NCBI GenBank assembly: GCA_001799975.1
Contig: MGUQ01000004.1
Location: 1-7,239, forward strand
Source: Elusimicrobia bacterium RIFCSPLOWO2_01_FULL_54_10
GTDB lineage: Bacteria; Elusimicrobiota; Elusimicrobia; 2-02-FULL-39-32
DNA length: 7,239 bases
Reading direction: 5' to 3'
Shown here: one piece after another, positions 1 through 6,557 of the stretch
Layout: each line of letters begins with the position of its first letter
Numbering within the stretch: the first letter of the stretch is position 1
Notes under the pieces: generated by a model
Database searches by the model: none
What the model was told of the DNA's origin: nothing
What the model saw: the letters and a program-made list of their open reading frames with translations, nothing else
Made by a program: the position numbers and the translations under genes

Positions 1-2
1 TG

Positions 3-1031
3 GTTCTATTCTTGAAATACGCCAGAAAAAACGGATTGAACCGCCGCAACATGCTCATTGCGGGAACCGGGCCCAGAGCGATCCAATTCATCAATTTGAT
101 CCATCAACATCAGGAATGGGGGTTCAACATCATCGGCCTGGTGGACACCGACCCCGGCAAGAGGGGAACGTTCGTGCGTGATTGTGAAATTCTGGGGACG
201 CTGGAAGACATCCCGGAAATTATCCATGGCAAAGTTGTGGACGAGGTTGTCTTTGTGGTGCCCCGTTCCTGGATTGGCAAGCTCGAAGACGTCATGCTCT
301 TTTGTGAAAATGAGGGAATCAATGTGAGCGTGGCGGTGGACTTTTTCCGCCTGAGACATTCCTATGTCAGGCAAACCGACATGGACGGGTTCCCCCTGCT
401 CAGTTTTAAGACGACCCCGGACAAAATCCTCCATCTGGCGCTCAAGCGCTCTTTCGACATTGTGGCCTCAGGGACGGCCCTCCTCTTTTTGGCTCCCCTC
501 TTTTTGGCGGTTTTTGCCGCGATTAAGATGACGTCCAAGGGCCCGGCATTCTTCAAACAGCTCCGGTGCGGCCTGCACGGGAGGCAGTTCACCCTGTACA
601 AGTTTAGAACCATGGTGATCGACGCCGAAGCCAAAAAGGCCGCTCTCATGGGGCATAACGAGATGAGCGGGCCCACGTTCAAAATGGAGCATGATCCGCG
701 AATCACTCCGATCGGAGCGTTCTTAAGGAAGTTCAGCATCGATGAGTTCCCTCAATTTTGGAATGTGTTTAAAGGGGACATGACATTGGTGGGCCCAAGG
801 CCCCCTCTCCCCTCCGAGGTCAACAAATACGACTGCTGGCACAGACGGCGGCTCAGCATGACTCCGGGAGTGACCTGTTTGTGGCAGGTCAACGGCCGGA
901 ACAAAATCACGGATTTCAACGAATGGGTCAAATTGGATTTGGAGTACATTGATAACTGGTCGCTGTGGCTGGAATTGAAAATCATTTTAAAAACGATTCC
1001 GGTTGTGTTGTTCGGAGTCGGCGCTAAATAA
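3..1031 (+). CDS. Undecaprenyl-phosphate sugar-1-phosphate transferase (WbaP/WcaJ-like), 5' partial
   Basis: Transfers a hexose-1-phosphate from a UDP-sugar to undecaprenyl phosphate at the inner membrane, the first step of repeat-unit assembly. The frame is open from the window edge, so the true start is upstream; the TTG at 12 is only an edge candidate. Numbering residues from that TTG, an N-terminal nucleotide-binding-like domain (CoA_binding_3 type) shows GTGPRA at 18-23. The catalytic domain (Bac_transf, PF02397) begins near residue 145 with KRSFD, followed by a hydrophobic re-entrant segment at about 150-170 containing a proline. Then come YKFRTM, the SIDEFPQ motif with the catalytic-type Asp-Glu pair at 244-245, GDMTLVGPRPP, and PGVTCLWQVNGRN. 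The ending resembles WbaP-family members with a C-terminal LEYIDNWSLWLELKI stretch. Roughly the first quarter (N-terminal membrane helices in full-length members) is missing by truncation. The stop TAA overlaps the ATG at 1031. The sugar is not determined; the nearby galE makes galactose-1-phosphate plausible but unproven. Confidence 0.93.
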   Translation, partial: VLFLKYARKNGLNRRNMLIAGTGPRAIQFINLIHQHQEWGFNIIGLVDTDPGKRGTFVRDCEILGTLEDIPEIIHGKVVDEVVFVVPRSWIGKLEDVMLFCENEGINVSVAVDFFRLRHSYVRQTDMDGFPLLSFKTTPDKILHLALKRSFDIVASGTALLFLAPLFLAVFAAIKMTSKGPAFFKQLRCGLHGRQFTLYKFRTMVIDAEAKKAALMGHNEMSGPTFKMEHDPRITPIGAFLRKFSIDEFPQFWNVFKGDMTLVGPRPPLPSEVNKYDCWHRRRLSMTPGVTCLWQVNGRNKITDFNEWVKLDLEYIDNWSLWLELKIILKTIPVVLFGVGAK

Positions 1032-1040
1032 TGACGGGTA

Positions 1041-1046
1041 AAGGAG
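1041..1046 (+). promoter_or_regulatory. Ribosome binding site choosing the export-protein start
   Basis: AAGGAG lies 8 bases before the ATG at 1055. The earlier in-frame ATG at 1031 sits immediately on the stop of the preceding gene and has no purine-rich site before it. This supports 1055 as the start, and the resulting N-terminus is a well-formed lipoprotein signal. Confidence 0.75.
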
Positions 1047-1054
1047 AAGGGATT

Positions 1055-2155
1055 ATGTTTAAAAATGCGTTCAAAATCAGTTCAATCGTTTTGTCGTTCT
1101 TCGGGGTTCTTGCGGCATGCGGGACGGCGGGAGCAAATTCCAATTACGCGGTGGGAGCGGACGACATCATTGAAATCAGCGTGCTGCGGCCGGAAAAAAT
1201 AAGCAACATCGTGACCGTGAGTCCGGACGGAGCGATATCTTTCCCCTATATTGGGAGCGTTTTTGTCAAAGGAATGAGCTTGGACCAGGTTCAGGAGGCG
1301 GTTCGGAAGCGGCTGGCCGACGGCTTCATCAAATACCCCGAAGTTTCCGTGGCGCTTAAGGAATCCAAAAGCAAAAAGATTTTCATTTCAGGGGAAGTGG
1401 GCAAACCGGGGCCGTATCCCTTCGAAGAAAGCATGACGGTCCTGAAAGCGATCTCGACGGCGGGCGGGTTCGCCAAAAACGGATCTTTTGGCAGGGGAAA
1501 ACTGATGCGCCAGGGAAGAAATGGCGCGCAGACAACCCATAAACTGGTCATCAAGGGAATCTCGGACGATCCTTCGAATGACGCCAACCGAAGGCTTGAG
1601 CCGGGAGACACTCTGGTGATCCTTGAAGACAAGTTTTTTGTGTATGGCGACGTGAGCAATCCGGGGACCTATTCGATGGAAGAGAACGTCACGGCTTTAA
1701 AGGCCATTTCAATGGTGGGGGGCTTCACTAAAAACGGACCTTCGAGCCGCGTACGGGTTTTGCGGCCCAAAAAGAATGAATCGGATTATGAAACCTTCAA
1801 TGTCAACATCAAAGGGATCATGGCCGGGACGTCCGACGACACCAACATGATGCTCGAGCCGGGAGACACGGTGGTCGTCTCCGAGGACAAGTTCCACGTC
1901 TATGGGGCGGTGACCAAGCCGGGGACCTATCCGATCGAAGAGAACACCACGGTCTTAAAAGCGATTTCCATGGTCGGCGGGTTCACCAAGTATGGCTCTG
2001 CGAACCGCGTCAAAATCCTGCGGCCCAGAAAAGATAAGGCCGGGCATGAAACGATCCAGGTAAATATCAAGGAGATTATGAAGGGTTCGAACAAAGAAGG
2101 AGACACAGTTCTTGAGCCCGGAGACACCATTGTCGTTTCAGAAGGCATGTTTTAA
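1055..2155 (+). CDS. Polysaccharide export lipoprotein (Wza/OPX family) with PES and three SLBB domains
   Basis: A periplasmic/outer-membrane channel component that passes polysaccharide out of the cell together with the co-polymerase encoded next. The start at 1055 gives 366 residues; an in-frame ATG at 1031 would add 8. The N-terminus has a basic start, a hydrophobic core and a lipobox LAAC with Cys22, indicating a lipid-anchored protein. A PES (Poly_export, PF02563) domain spans about 30-106 (YAVGADDIIEISV and VSPDGAISFPYIG). Three SLBB domains follow at about 109-193, 194-279 and 280-366, each with a G-x-V-x-x-PG-x-Y opening, a LKAIS-x-x-GGF motif and an LEPGDT close. The protein ends seven residues after the last PGDT motif, so the C-terminal amphipathic helix that forms the outer-membrane pore in E. 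coli Wza is absent. Family assignment is firm; how it crosses the outer membrane is open. Confidence 0.93.
   Translation: MFKNAFKISSIVLSFFGVLAACGTAGANSNYAVGADDIIEISVLRPEKISNIVTVSPDGAISFPYIGSVFVKGMSLDQVQEAVRKRLADGFIKYPEVSVALKESKSKKIFISGEVGKPGPYPFEESMTVLKAISTAGGFAKNGSFGRGKLMRQGRNGAQTTHKLVIKGISDDPSNDANRRLEPGDTLVILEDKFFVYGDVSNPGTYSMEENVTALKAISMVGGFTKNGPSSRVRVLRPKKNESDYETFNVNIKGIMAGTSDDTNMMLEPGDTVVVSEDKFHVYGAVTKPGTYPIEENTTVLKAISMVGGFTKYGSANRVKILRPRKDKAGHETIQVNIKEIMKGSNKEGDTVLEPGDTIVVSEGMF
1379..2155 (+). repeat. Three tandem SLBB-coding repeats of about 85-86 codons
   Basis: Units begin at about 1379, 1634 and 1892 (offsets of 255 and 258 bases). Units 2 and 3 are close at DNA level: both carry CCGGGGACCTAT (1661 and 1919) followed by near-matching sequence to the encoded ISMVGGFTK. 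Unit 1 is more divergent (ISTAGGFAK). The end of each unit carries a version of the LEPGDT motif. This looks like duplication of a domain inside the gene, with the second and third units the more recent pair or kept similar by gene conversion. Confidence 0.85.
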
Positions 2156-2165
2156 ATCATAACAC

Positions 2166-2170
2166 AGGAG
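2166..2170 (+). promoter_or_regulatory. Ribosome binding site of the co-polymerase gene
   Basis: AGGAG sits 7 bases before the ATG at 2178, in the 22-base gap after the export-protein stop. This gap is the longest untranslated stretch in the window and holds no visible terminator hairpin. Confidence 0.7.
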
Positions 2171-2177
2171 ATTATTC

Positions 2178-3929
2178 ATGGAACCCACAAAAGACGCCAC
2201 GACCGAACTCACGACAAAATCCGACCGCGGACAGTTGACTTCAGTTCAGCTGGAAGCCGCCAACATCATCTATAATGACGCCATTCGCAGAGCCCTCAAA
2301 CTGCGCACGAGGCCGGGTGATCAATTTTATTCCGAGGAGATTCACGGGGAACCCGAAAGCACGGTGCGCGATTACCTGCACATCCTCTTTAGCCACAAGA
2401 CCGTGATCATCGCCACCGTCGCTTCCGTCATGCTGTTCGTTTGGCTGGGGTTGAATCTTGAAACGCCGATGTATGAATCCCAGGTCAAGATGCTCATTTC
2501 AGGGGAAAAGCAGGTGGAAGCGTCCTACTATCGTGAAATCAACGGCTACCGGAACGTTCCCATCACTTTGACGCAAAGCGCGATCGTGACGTCCTACCCC
2601 GTCATCGAAAAAGCCGTCAAGGCTCTGGGCCTGTATGGAAAACAGGCTCTCACTATTGATGAAACGATCAAAAACCCTCTCCAAAGGAAGTGGATTGCAT
2701 TTAAAAACAGAGGGCTGAACGAAAAGCTTGAGAATTTGAGCCCGCAGGCGAGGGAAGCTTTGCTCAACCGCCAGGCGGAAGAAAATTTAAGAGAGAACAT
2801 CAAGGTGGAGCCCATCGTGGACACCCAATTGTTCACCATCGGGGTGCGCGCATCCAGCCCGCTCGAAGCCGTGAGAAGCGCCAACGTGGTGAGCCGGGCC
2901 TATGTGATCTTCGACATTGAACAGCAGATGGCCGAACTGGAATTGAAGTACGGCGAGAAGCACCCTGCGATCATCGAACTTAGAGACAACATAGAGAAAA
3001 TGAGCAGGAACTTAAACGGCCAGACCGTCTCGAATTTCGACGCCATCGGCCCCGCGAGCGTAAAAATCATTGAACAAGCCCAGACCCCCCTGGTCCCTCT
3101 GGGAGTGCCGCGTTCTTTGGTGCTGCTTGCCGCGGCTGTGGTGGCCCTGCTCTTGGCGGTGATTCTGGCTTTCACTTTTGATTCTCTTGATCAAACCATA
3201 AAAACGCCGCAAGACGTTGAAAAACACCTGAATATGCCCTTTCTGGGATCGATCTCGAAGAAAGGCCACAACGAGAAAATTCTTATCAAGGACGCGGGAC
3301 GGGCGAGCCCTTACCTCCTGTCCTATCAGACCCTTTCCGACCAAATATACATGGTGATGAAAAATAAGAATTTAAAAATGCTGATGCTCACCTCCACCAC
3401 AACGTATGTGTGCACCACTCCGATCGTCGCAAATCTTGGGACCTACTTCGCTCAAAAAACAAACCAAAAGGTGCTTCTGGTGGATGCGAACCTGCGAAAA
3501 CCGCTTCTGAGAAAATTCTTCAACCTTCCTGAACGAGTGGGACTTGCCGATGTTCTGGAGGGCAAGGTTGCCTTCGAGAAAGCGGTCCAGGACTTGGGGC
3601 ACAACTTAAGCGTGCTCTCGGCGGGAATCAGCGTGCACAACCCGATCACGCTTCTCGATTCGCCTGCGATGTCGGATTTAGTCAAGGCGGCCCGGGAGCG
3701 GTTCGACGTGGTCCTTTTTGACTGCGCCGACCTCAAGCATTACCGGGATTCCTATCTTCTTTCGGCATACCTGGACGGAATCGTCTTGGTGATCGACGAG
3801 AACGACACCCGGCGCCATGTCGCGAAAAAGGCTCTGGCTCCCTGGGTGGAGTCAAACGCGAACGTGATAGGAGCGATTTTAAACAACCGAACGTTTCCCA
3901 TTCCAGACATGATCTATGCCCGGGTCTGA
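2178..3929 (+). CDS. Polysaccharide co-polymerase (Wzz/Wzc-like) with degenerate tyrosine-kinase domain
   Basis: Inner-membrane protein expected to control chain length and couple polymerisation to the export channel. The 583 residues run: a cytosolic N-terminal extension (1-72); TM1 at about 75-94; a Wzz-type periplasmic region opening with MYESQVKMLISG; a short helix ending in LKYGEKHP (256-263); the VPLGVPRS segment; TM2 at about 313-334; then a cytosolic BY-kinase/MinD-like domain. The domain aligns well to bacterial tyrosine kinases: LTSTTTYVCTTPIVANL (404-420) sits where the P-loop should be, VLLVDANLRKP (432-442) is the Walker A' motif, and VVLFDCADL (511-519) is the Walker B region. 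The P-loop lysine and glycines are gone (Tyr410, Cys412 and Thr413 replace Gly, Gly and Lys). The C-terminus has a single tyrosine (Tyr580), not a tyrosine cluster. It is therefore probably a pseudokinase with a structural role. The C-terminal NVIGAILNNRTFPIPDMIY resembles kinases of exosortase-linked exopolysaccharide loci, a weak hint only. Confidence 0.9.
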   Translation: MEPTKDATTELTTKSDRGQLTSVQLEAANIIYNDAIRRALKLRTRPGDQFYSEEIHGEPESTVRDYLHILFSHKTVIIATVASVMLFVWLGLNLETPMYESQVKMLISGEKQVEASYYREINGYRNVPITLTQSAIVTSYPVIEKAVKALGLYGKQALTIDETIKNPLQRKWIAFKNRGLNEKLENLSPQAREALLNRQAEENLRENIKVEPIVDTQLFTIGVRASSPLEAVRSANVVSRAYVIFDIEQQMAELELKYGEKHPAIIELRDNIEKMSRNLNGQTVSNFDAIGPASVKIIEQAQTPLVPLGVPRSLVLLAAAVVALLLAVILAFTFDSLDQTIKTPQDVEKHLNMPFLGSISKKGHNEKILIKDAGRASPYLLSYQTLSDQIYMVMKNKNLKMLMLTSTTTYVCTTPIVANLGTYFAQKTNQKVLLVDANLRKPLLRKFFNLPERVGLADVLEGKVAFEKAVQDLGHNLSVLSAGISVHNPITLLDSPAMSDLVKAARERFDVVLFDCADLKHYRDSYLLSAYLDGIVLVIDENDTRRHVAKKALAPWVESNANVIGAILNNRTFPIPDMIYARV

Positions 3930-3933
3930 GATC

Positions 3934-4959
3934 ATGACCCCTATCTTGGTGATCGGGGGAGCGGGATACATCGGCTCCCACATGGTGCGCATGCTCTCTC
4001 ACGAAGGGTTCCAACCCGTCGTGTTTGACAACTTAAGCACCGGTCACAGAGAGTGCGTGCCCCGGAACACGTCCTTTGTCAAAGGAGACTTGTGCGAGGC
4101 CCAGGATTTGGAGGCGATATTCAAGAAAGTCCGGTTTGAGGCCGTGATGCATTTTGCCGCCTCCAGCCTGGTGGGGGAATCCGTTCAAAACCCCATGAAA
4201 TATTATGAAAATAATGTCTTCGGGTTTCTTAATCTGCTTAAAGTGATGCTCAAATATAACGTCAAGAATTTTATTTTTTCGTCCACCGCAGCCATTTACG
4301 GTGAGCCCAAAAGAGTGCCGGTCCGCGAAGAAGATCCCAAAGAGCCGGTGAACCCCTATGGACGGTCAAAACTCATGATCGAGAATATATTGAACGATGT
4401 TTCCAAAACAACCCCGCTTTCCTATGCGGCCTTAAGATATTTTAACGCCTGCGGGGCCCATCCCGGTTCAGAAACGGGAGAAGCCCATGTCGTGGAAACG
4501 CACCTGATCCCGAACGTCTTGAAAGTTGCGAGCGGCGAAAAGGAAGCCCTGACCGTTTATGGAGACGATTATGCCACGCCGGACGGAACCTGCGTCAGGG
4601 ATTATGTTTATGTTCAGGATCTTTGCCGCGCGCATCTTTTGGCCCTGAAGGCTCTTAAGCGCGGCATGCAGAGCGATGTCTTTAATTTAGGCGCCGGAAA
4701 GGGAACCAGCGTGAAAGAAATCATCAACATGGCTGAAAAAGTGACGGGAAAATCAATTCCCGTGGAAATGGGGCGCCGGCGGCCGGGAGACCCTCCCATT
4801 CTCGTTGCCTCCGCAGAAAAAGCAAGGGCTTTATTGGGGTGGGAACCTGGCACCAGCCTGGAGGACATGGTCCGGACCGCCTGGGAATGGGAAACCCAAT
4901 CCCAGCACCGTGGACAATCGCAACTCTCAACAGCTGCAATCGCATGCGCTCCCTATTAA
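3934..4959 (+). CDS. galE: UDP-glucose 4-epimerase (GalE-like)
   Basis: Cytosolic NAD-dependent short-chain dehydrogenase/reductase-type epimerase interconverting UDP-glucose and UDP-galactose, supplying UDP-galactose for repeat-unit synthesis. With the ATG at 3934 the protein has 341 residues and begins MTPILVIGGAGYIGSH, with the NAD-binding GGAGYIG at 8-14 placed as in the family; the in-frame ATG at 3916 would add six residues and overlap the previous gene. Neither start has a strong ribosome binding site; 3934 lies 4 bases after the upstream stop. Catalytic elements are SSTAAIYG (Thr118 at the Ser/Thr position) and NPYGRSK (Tyr142, Lys146). YGDDYATPDGTCVRDYVYVQDL and RRRPGDPP are typical of GalE. 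By my alignment Leu290 occupies the position of E. coli Tyr299, which affects acceptance of N-acetylated sugars, so activity on UDP-GlcNAc/GalNAc cannot be excluded. About 19 residues after the usual family end (from about 323) look unrelated to GalE. Confidence 0.92.
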   Translation: MTPILVIGGAGYIGSHMVRMLSHEGFQPVVFDNLSTGHRECVPRNTSFVKGDLCEAQDLEAIFKKVRFEAVMHFAASSLVGESVQNPMKYYENNVFGFLNLLKVMLKYNVKNFIFSSTAAIYGEPKRVPVREEDPKEPVNPYGRSKLMIENILNDVSKTTPLSYAALRYFNACGAHPGSETGEAHVVETHLIPNVLKVASGEKEALTVYGDDYATPDGTCVRDYVYVQDLCRAHLLALKALKRGMQSDVFNLGAGKGTSVKEIINMAEKVTGKSIPVEMGRRRPGDPPILVASAEKARALLGWEPGTSLEDMVRTAWEWETQSQHRGQSQLSTAAIACAPY

Positions 4960-6557
4960 CACCGGTTTCACCCGCTTCCCCGGCGTCTCTAAAAAGACGG
5001 ATAGTGAAAAACTTGTTCACAAATTATTTGACCACTTTTCTGGGATTGGCGCTGGGGTTCATCCTGATCCCTTTCCTTATTCATAAACTGGGCAAGGACG
5101 CGTACGGTTTGATTGTTTTGGCGGAATCCACCATCGCGTTTTTTGAGATGGCATCGGTGAGCATCCGGATGTCCTTGTCCCGGTTTGCCACTCTTGCGCT
5201 CGCGCAGAACAAGAAAAACGAGTTTGAGAGCTATCTTTCAACTGTCCGGGTGATCCTCATCGTTTCTTCCCTTCTTGTTTTAGCCGTTGGACTGGGATTA
5301 AGCGCCTCATTTGACAGAATTTTCCAGGTCCCCGCGCAATTTCATTCGCAAAGCCGGGCATTATTTCTTCTGATCAGCATCGCTTTTGCAACCTCCATTC
5401 CGAACATGGTCTATTGGTCGGTTCTCTATGCCAATCACCGCTATGATTTGATCAATATGTCCACAACCTACGGCATCATTTTCAGAGCCGCCAGCCTGCT
5501 TTTAATCTTCAGCTTTTTACCGTCCCGGTATGTTTCAATCACCACCTATGGCCTGGTCTATGTGCTCACGCTTTGGATTCAGAATTTAGCGGTATATCTG
5601 TGGGTTCGGAAAATCATGCCGGGCTTGAAGATTGCCGCGCGTTCATTCAACGCGGTCAAAGCAAAAGAAGTCCTGGCCTACAGCGGATATGTGGGGTTGG
5701 GCCAGGCGAGCGGACTGCTGAAATATAATGTCACGGCCATTCTCATCAACCTTTTCTGGGGACCCGCATATAACGCCATTTATGCCGTCGGCATGAAGTT
5801 CCCGTCCATCCTGACCCGCCTTTTTGAAGAAGCGACCTGGTCATTGACGTCTACATTTCAAGAACTGGTGGCCCAGGACGACCGGGGAAAAATCAGGAGG
5901 CTTTATTATCTCTATACCAAATTTGTCACCCTCGTGACCGCTCCCATCTGCTTTACGCTCATTTTCATCGCCAAGCCTCTCATCCTGCTCTGGGTGGGGG
6001 CGGATTTTATTTATGCCGCCACGCTTTTGCCCATCCTGCTTGTTCCGTTGTTCTTTCAGATCCCGTTGGGAGTGTCGGGGTGCTTGATTCAAGCTCACGG
6101 CAAAATCAAAATGCCGAGCGTGGGAAGCCTTATCGCAGCTTGCGGGAGCATTCTGCTCGGCATTGTTCTGGCCAGGGTGTTTGACCTGGGTCTTATCGGG
6201 TTCGCCGTTTCGCATGCTTTGGTTTCATGCTTTTACATGATCGGGTTCAGTTCATGGTATGCCTGCAAAATATCCGGCATTCCGGTGATCGATTATTGGC
6301 AGAAGGCCATGATCTTGCCCTGGCTTTGGTCGGCCATCATGAGCTTTGGATGCTTTTTTCTCATGGAGCGCCTCCTGGCTGAAAAAAGTTATGCTCTCGC
6401 GGGATTAACCCTGATTGGAAGCATTTTCATATACGGCATCGCGGCCTATTGGGTTGTTTTGGATTCAACGGAAAAGGAACAACTTGACAAGGTTTTCAAA
6501 TTCGGCCAGAAGCGGTTCCGGGAAGGCGTTTTGGGATCTCCCTTGGAGGCACTGTGA
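4944..6557 (+). CDS. Wzx-like lipid-linked oligosaccharide flippase (MOP superfamily)
   Basis: Integral inner-membrane protein of the polysaccharide-synthesis (PST/Wzx) group, expected to flip the undecaprenyl-linked repeat unit to the periplasmic face. The sequence is mostly hydrophobic with about 12-14 predicted membrane segments. The first, NYLTTFLGLALGFILIPFLI, is followed by HKLGKDAYGL, a characteristic motif after helix 1 in this family. Later recognisable parts are IRMSLSRFATLALA, YSGYVGLGQASG and LILLWVGADF. The start is uncertain: the frame opens from a GTG at 4839, with an ATG at 4887, an ATG at 4944 (537 residues, overlapping galE by 16 bases) and a GTG at 5004 (517 residues, MKNLFTNYL, the most family-like N-terminus). 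None has a clear ribosome binding site. I chose 4944 as an ATG suited to translational coupling with galE. Other transporters in the superfamily are possible, but the polysaccharide context favours Wzx. Confidence 0.88.
   Translation: MRSLLTPVSPASPASLKRRIVKNLFTNYLTTFLGLALGFILIPFLIHKLGKDAYGLIVLAESTIAFFEMASVSIRMSLSRFATLALAQNKKNEFESYLSTVRVILIVSSLLVLAVGLGLSASFDRIFQVPAQFHSQSRALFLLISIAFATSIPNMVYWSVLYANHRYDLINMSTTYGIIFRAASLLLIFSFLPSRYVSITTYGLVYVLTLWIQNLAVYLWVRKIMPGLKIAARSFNAVKAKEVLAYSGYVGLGQASGLLKYNVTAILINLFWGPAYNAIYAVGMKFPSILTRLFEEATWSLTSTFQELVAQDDRGKIRRLYYLYTKFVTLVTAPICFTLIFIAKPLILLWVGADFIYAATLLPILLVPLFFQIPLGVSGCLIQAHGKIKMPSVGSLIAACGSILLGIVLARVFDLGLIGFAVSHALVSCFYMIGFSSWYACKISGIPVIDYWQKAMILPWLWSAIMSFGCFFLMERLLAEKSYALAGLTLIGSIFIYGIAAYWVVLDSTEKEQLDKVFKFGQKRFREGVLGSPLEAL
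6545..6549 (+). promoter_or_regulatory. Ribosome binding site for the GTG start at 6554
   Basis: GGAGG lies 4 bases before a GTG that overlaps the flippase stop as GTGA. The spacing is short but the match is strong, and the encoded MKFFIIGGYTFGNPGDEA is the expected N-terminus of a pyruvyl transferase, so the non-ATG start is well supported. Confidence 0.7.

Noticed and set aside
362..739. Minus-strand open frame of 125 codons opposite the sugar transferase
   Set aside because: It lies entirely antisense to conserved catalytic sequence and has no recognisable domain.
2156..2177. Possible terminator or promoter between the export protein and the co-polymerase
   Set aside because: The 22-base gap holds only a ribosome binding site; there is no hairpin with a T run and no convincing promoter boxes.
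3404..3450. Frameshift as the explanation for the missing P-loop
   Set aside because: The alignment with the BY-kinase family is gapless on both sides (LTS before, ANL after) in the same frame, so base substitutions rather than a local frame error best explain the altered residues.
4805..5086. Plus-strand open frame of 93 codons at the galE-flippase junction
   Set aside because: It is the third frame across two well-supported genes and encodes no recognisable domain.
5841..6215. Minus-strand open frame of 124 codons inside the flippase
   Set aside because: Its composition (rich in Gln, Asn, Arg and His with no motif) fits a shadow of the hydrophobic plus-strand gene, and it has no convincing ribosome binding site.
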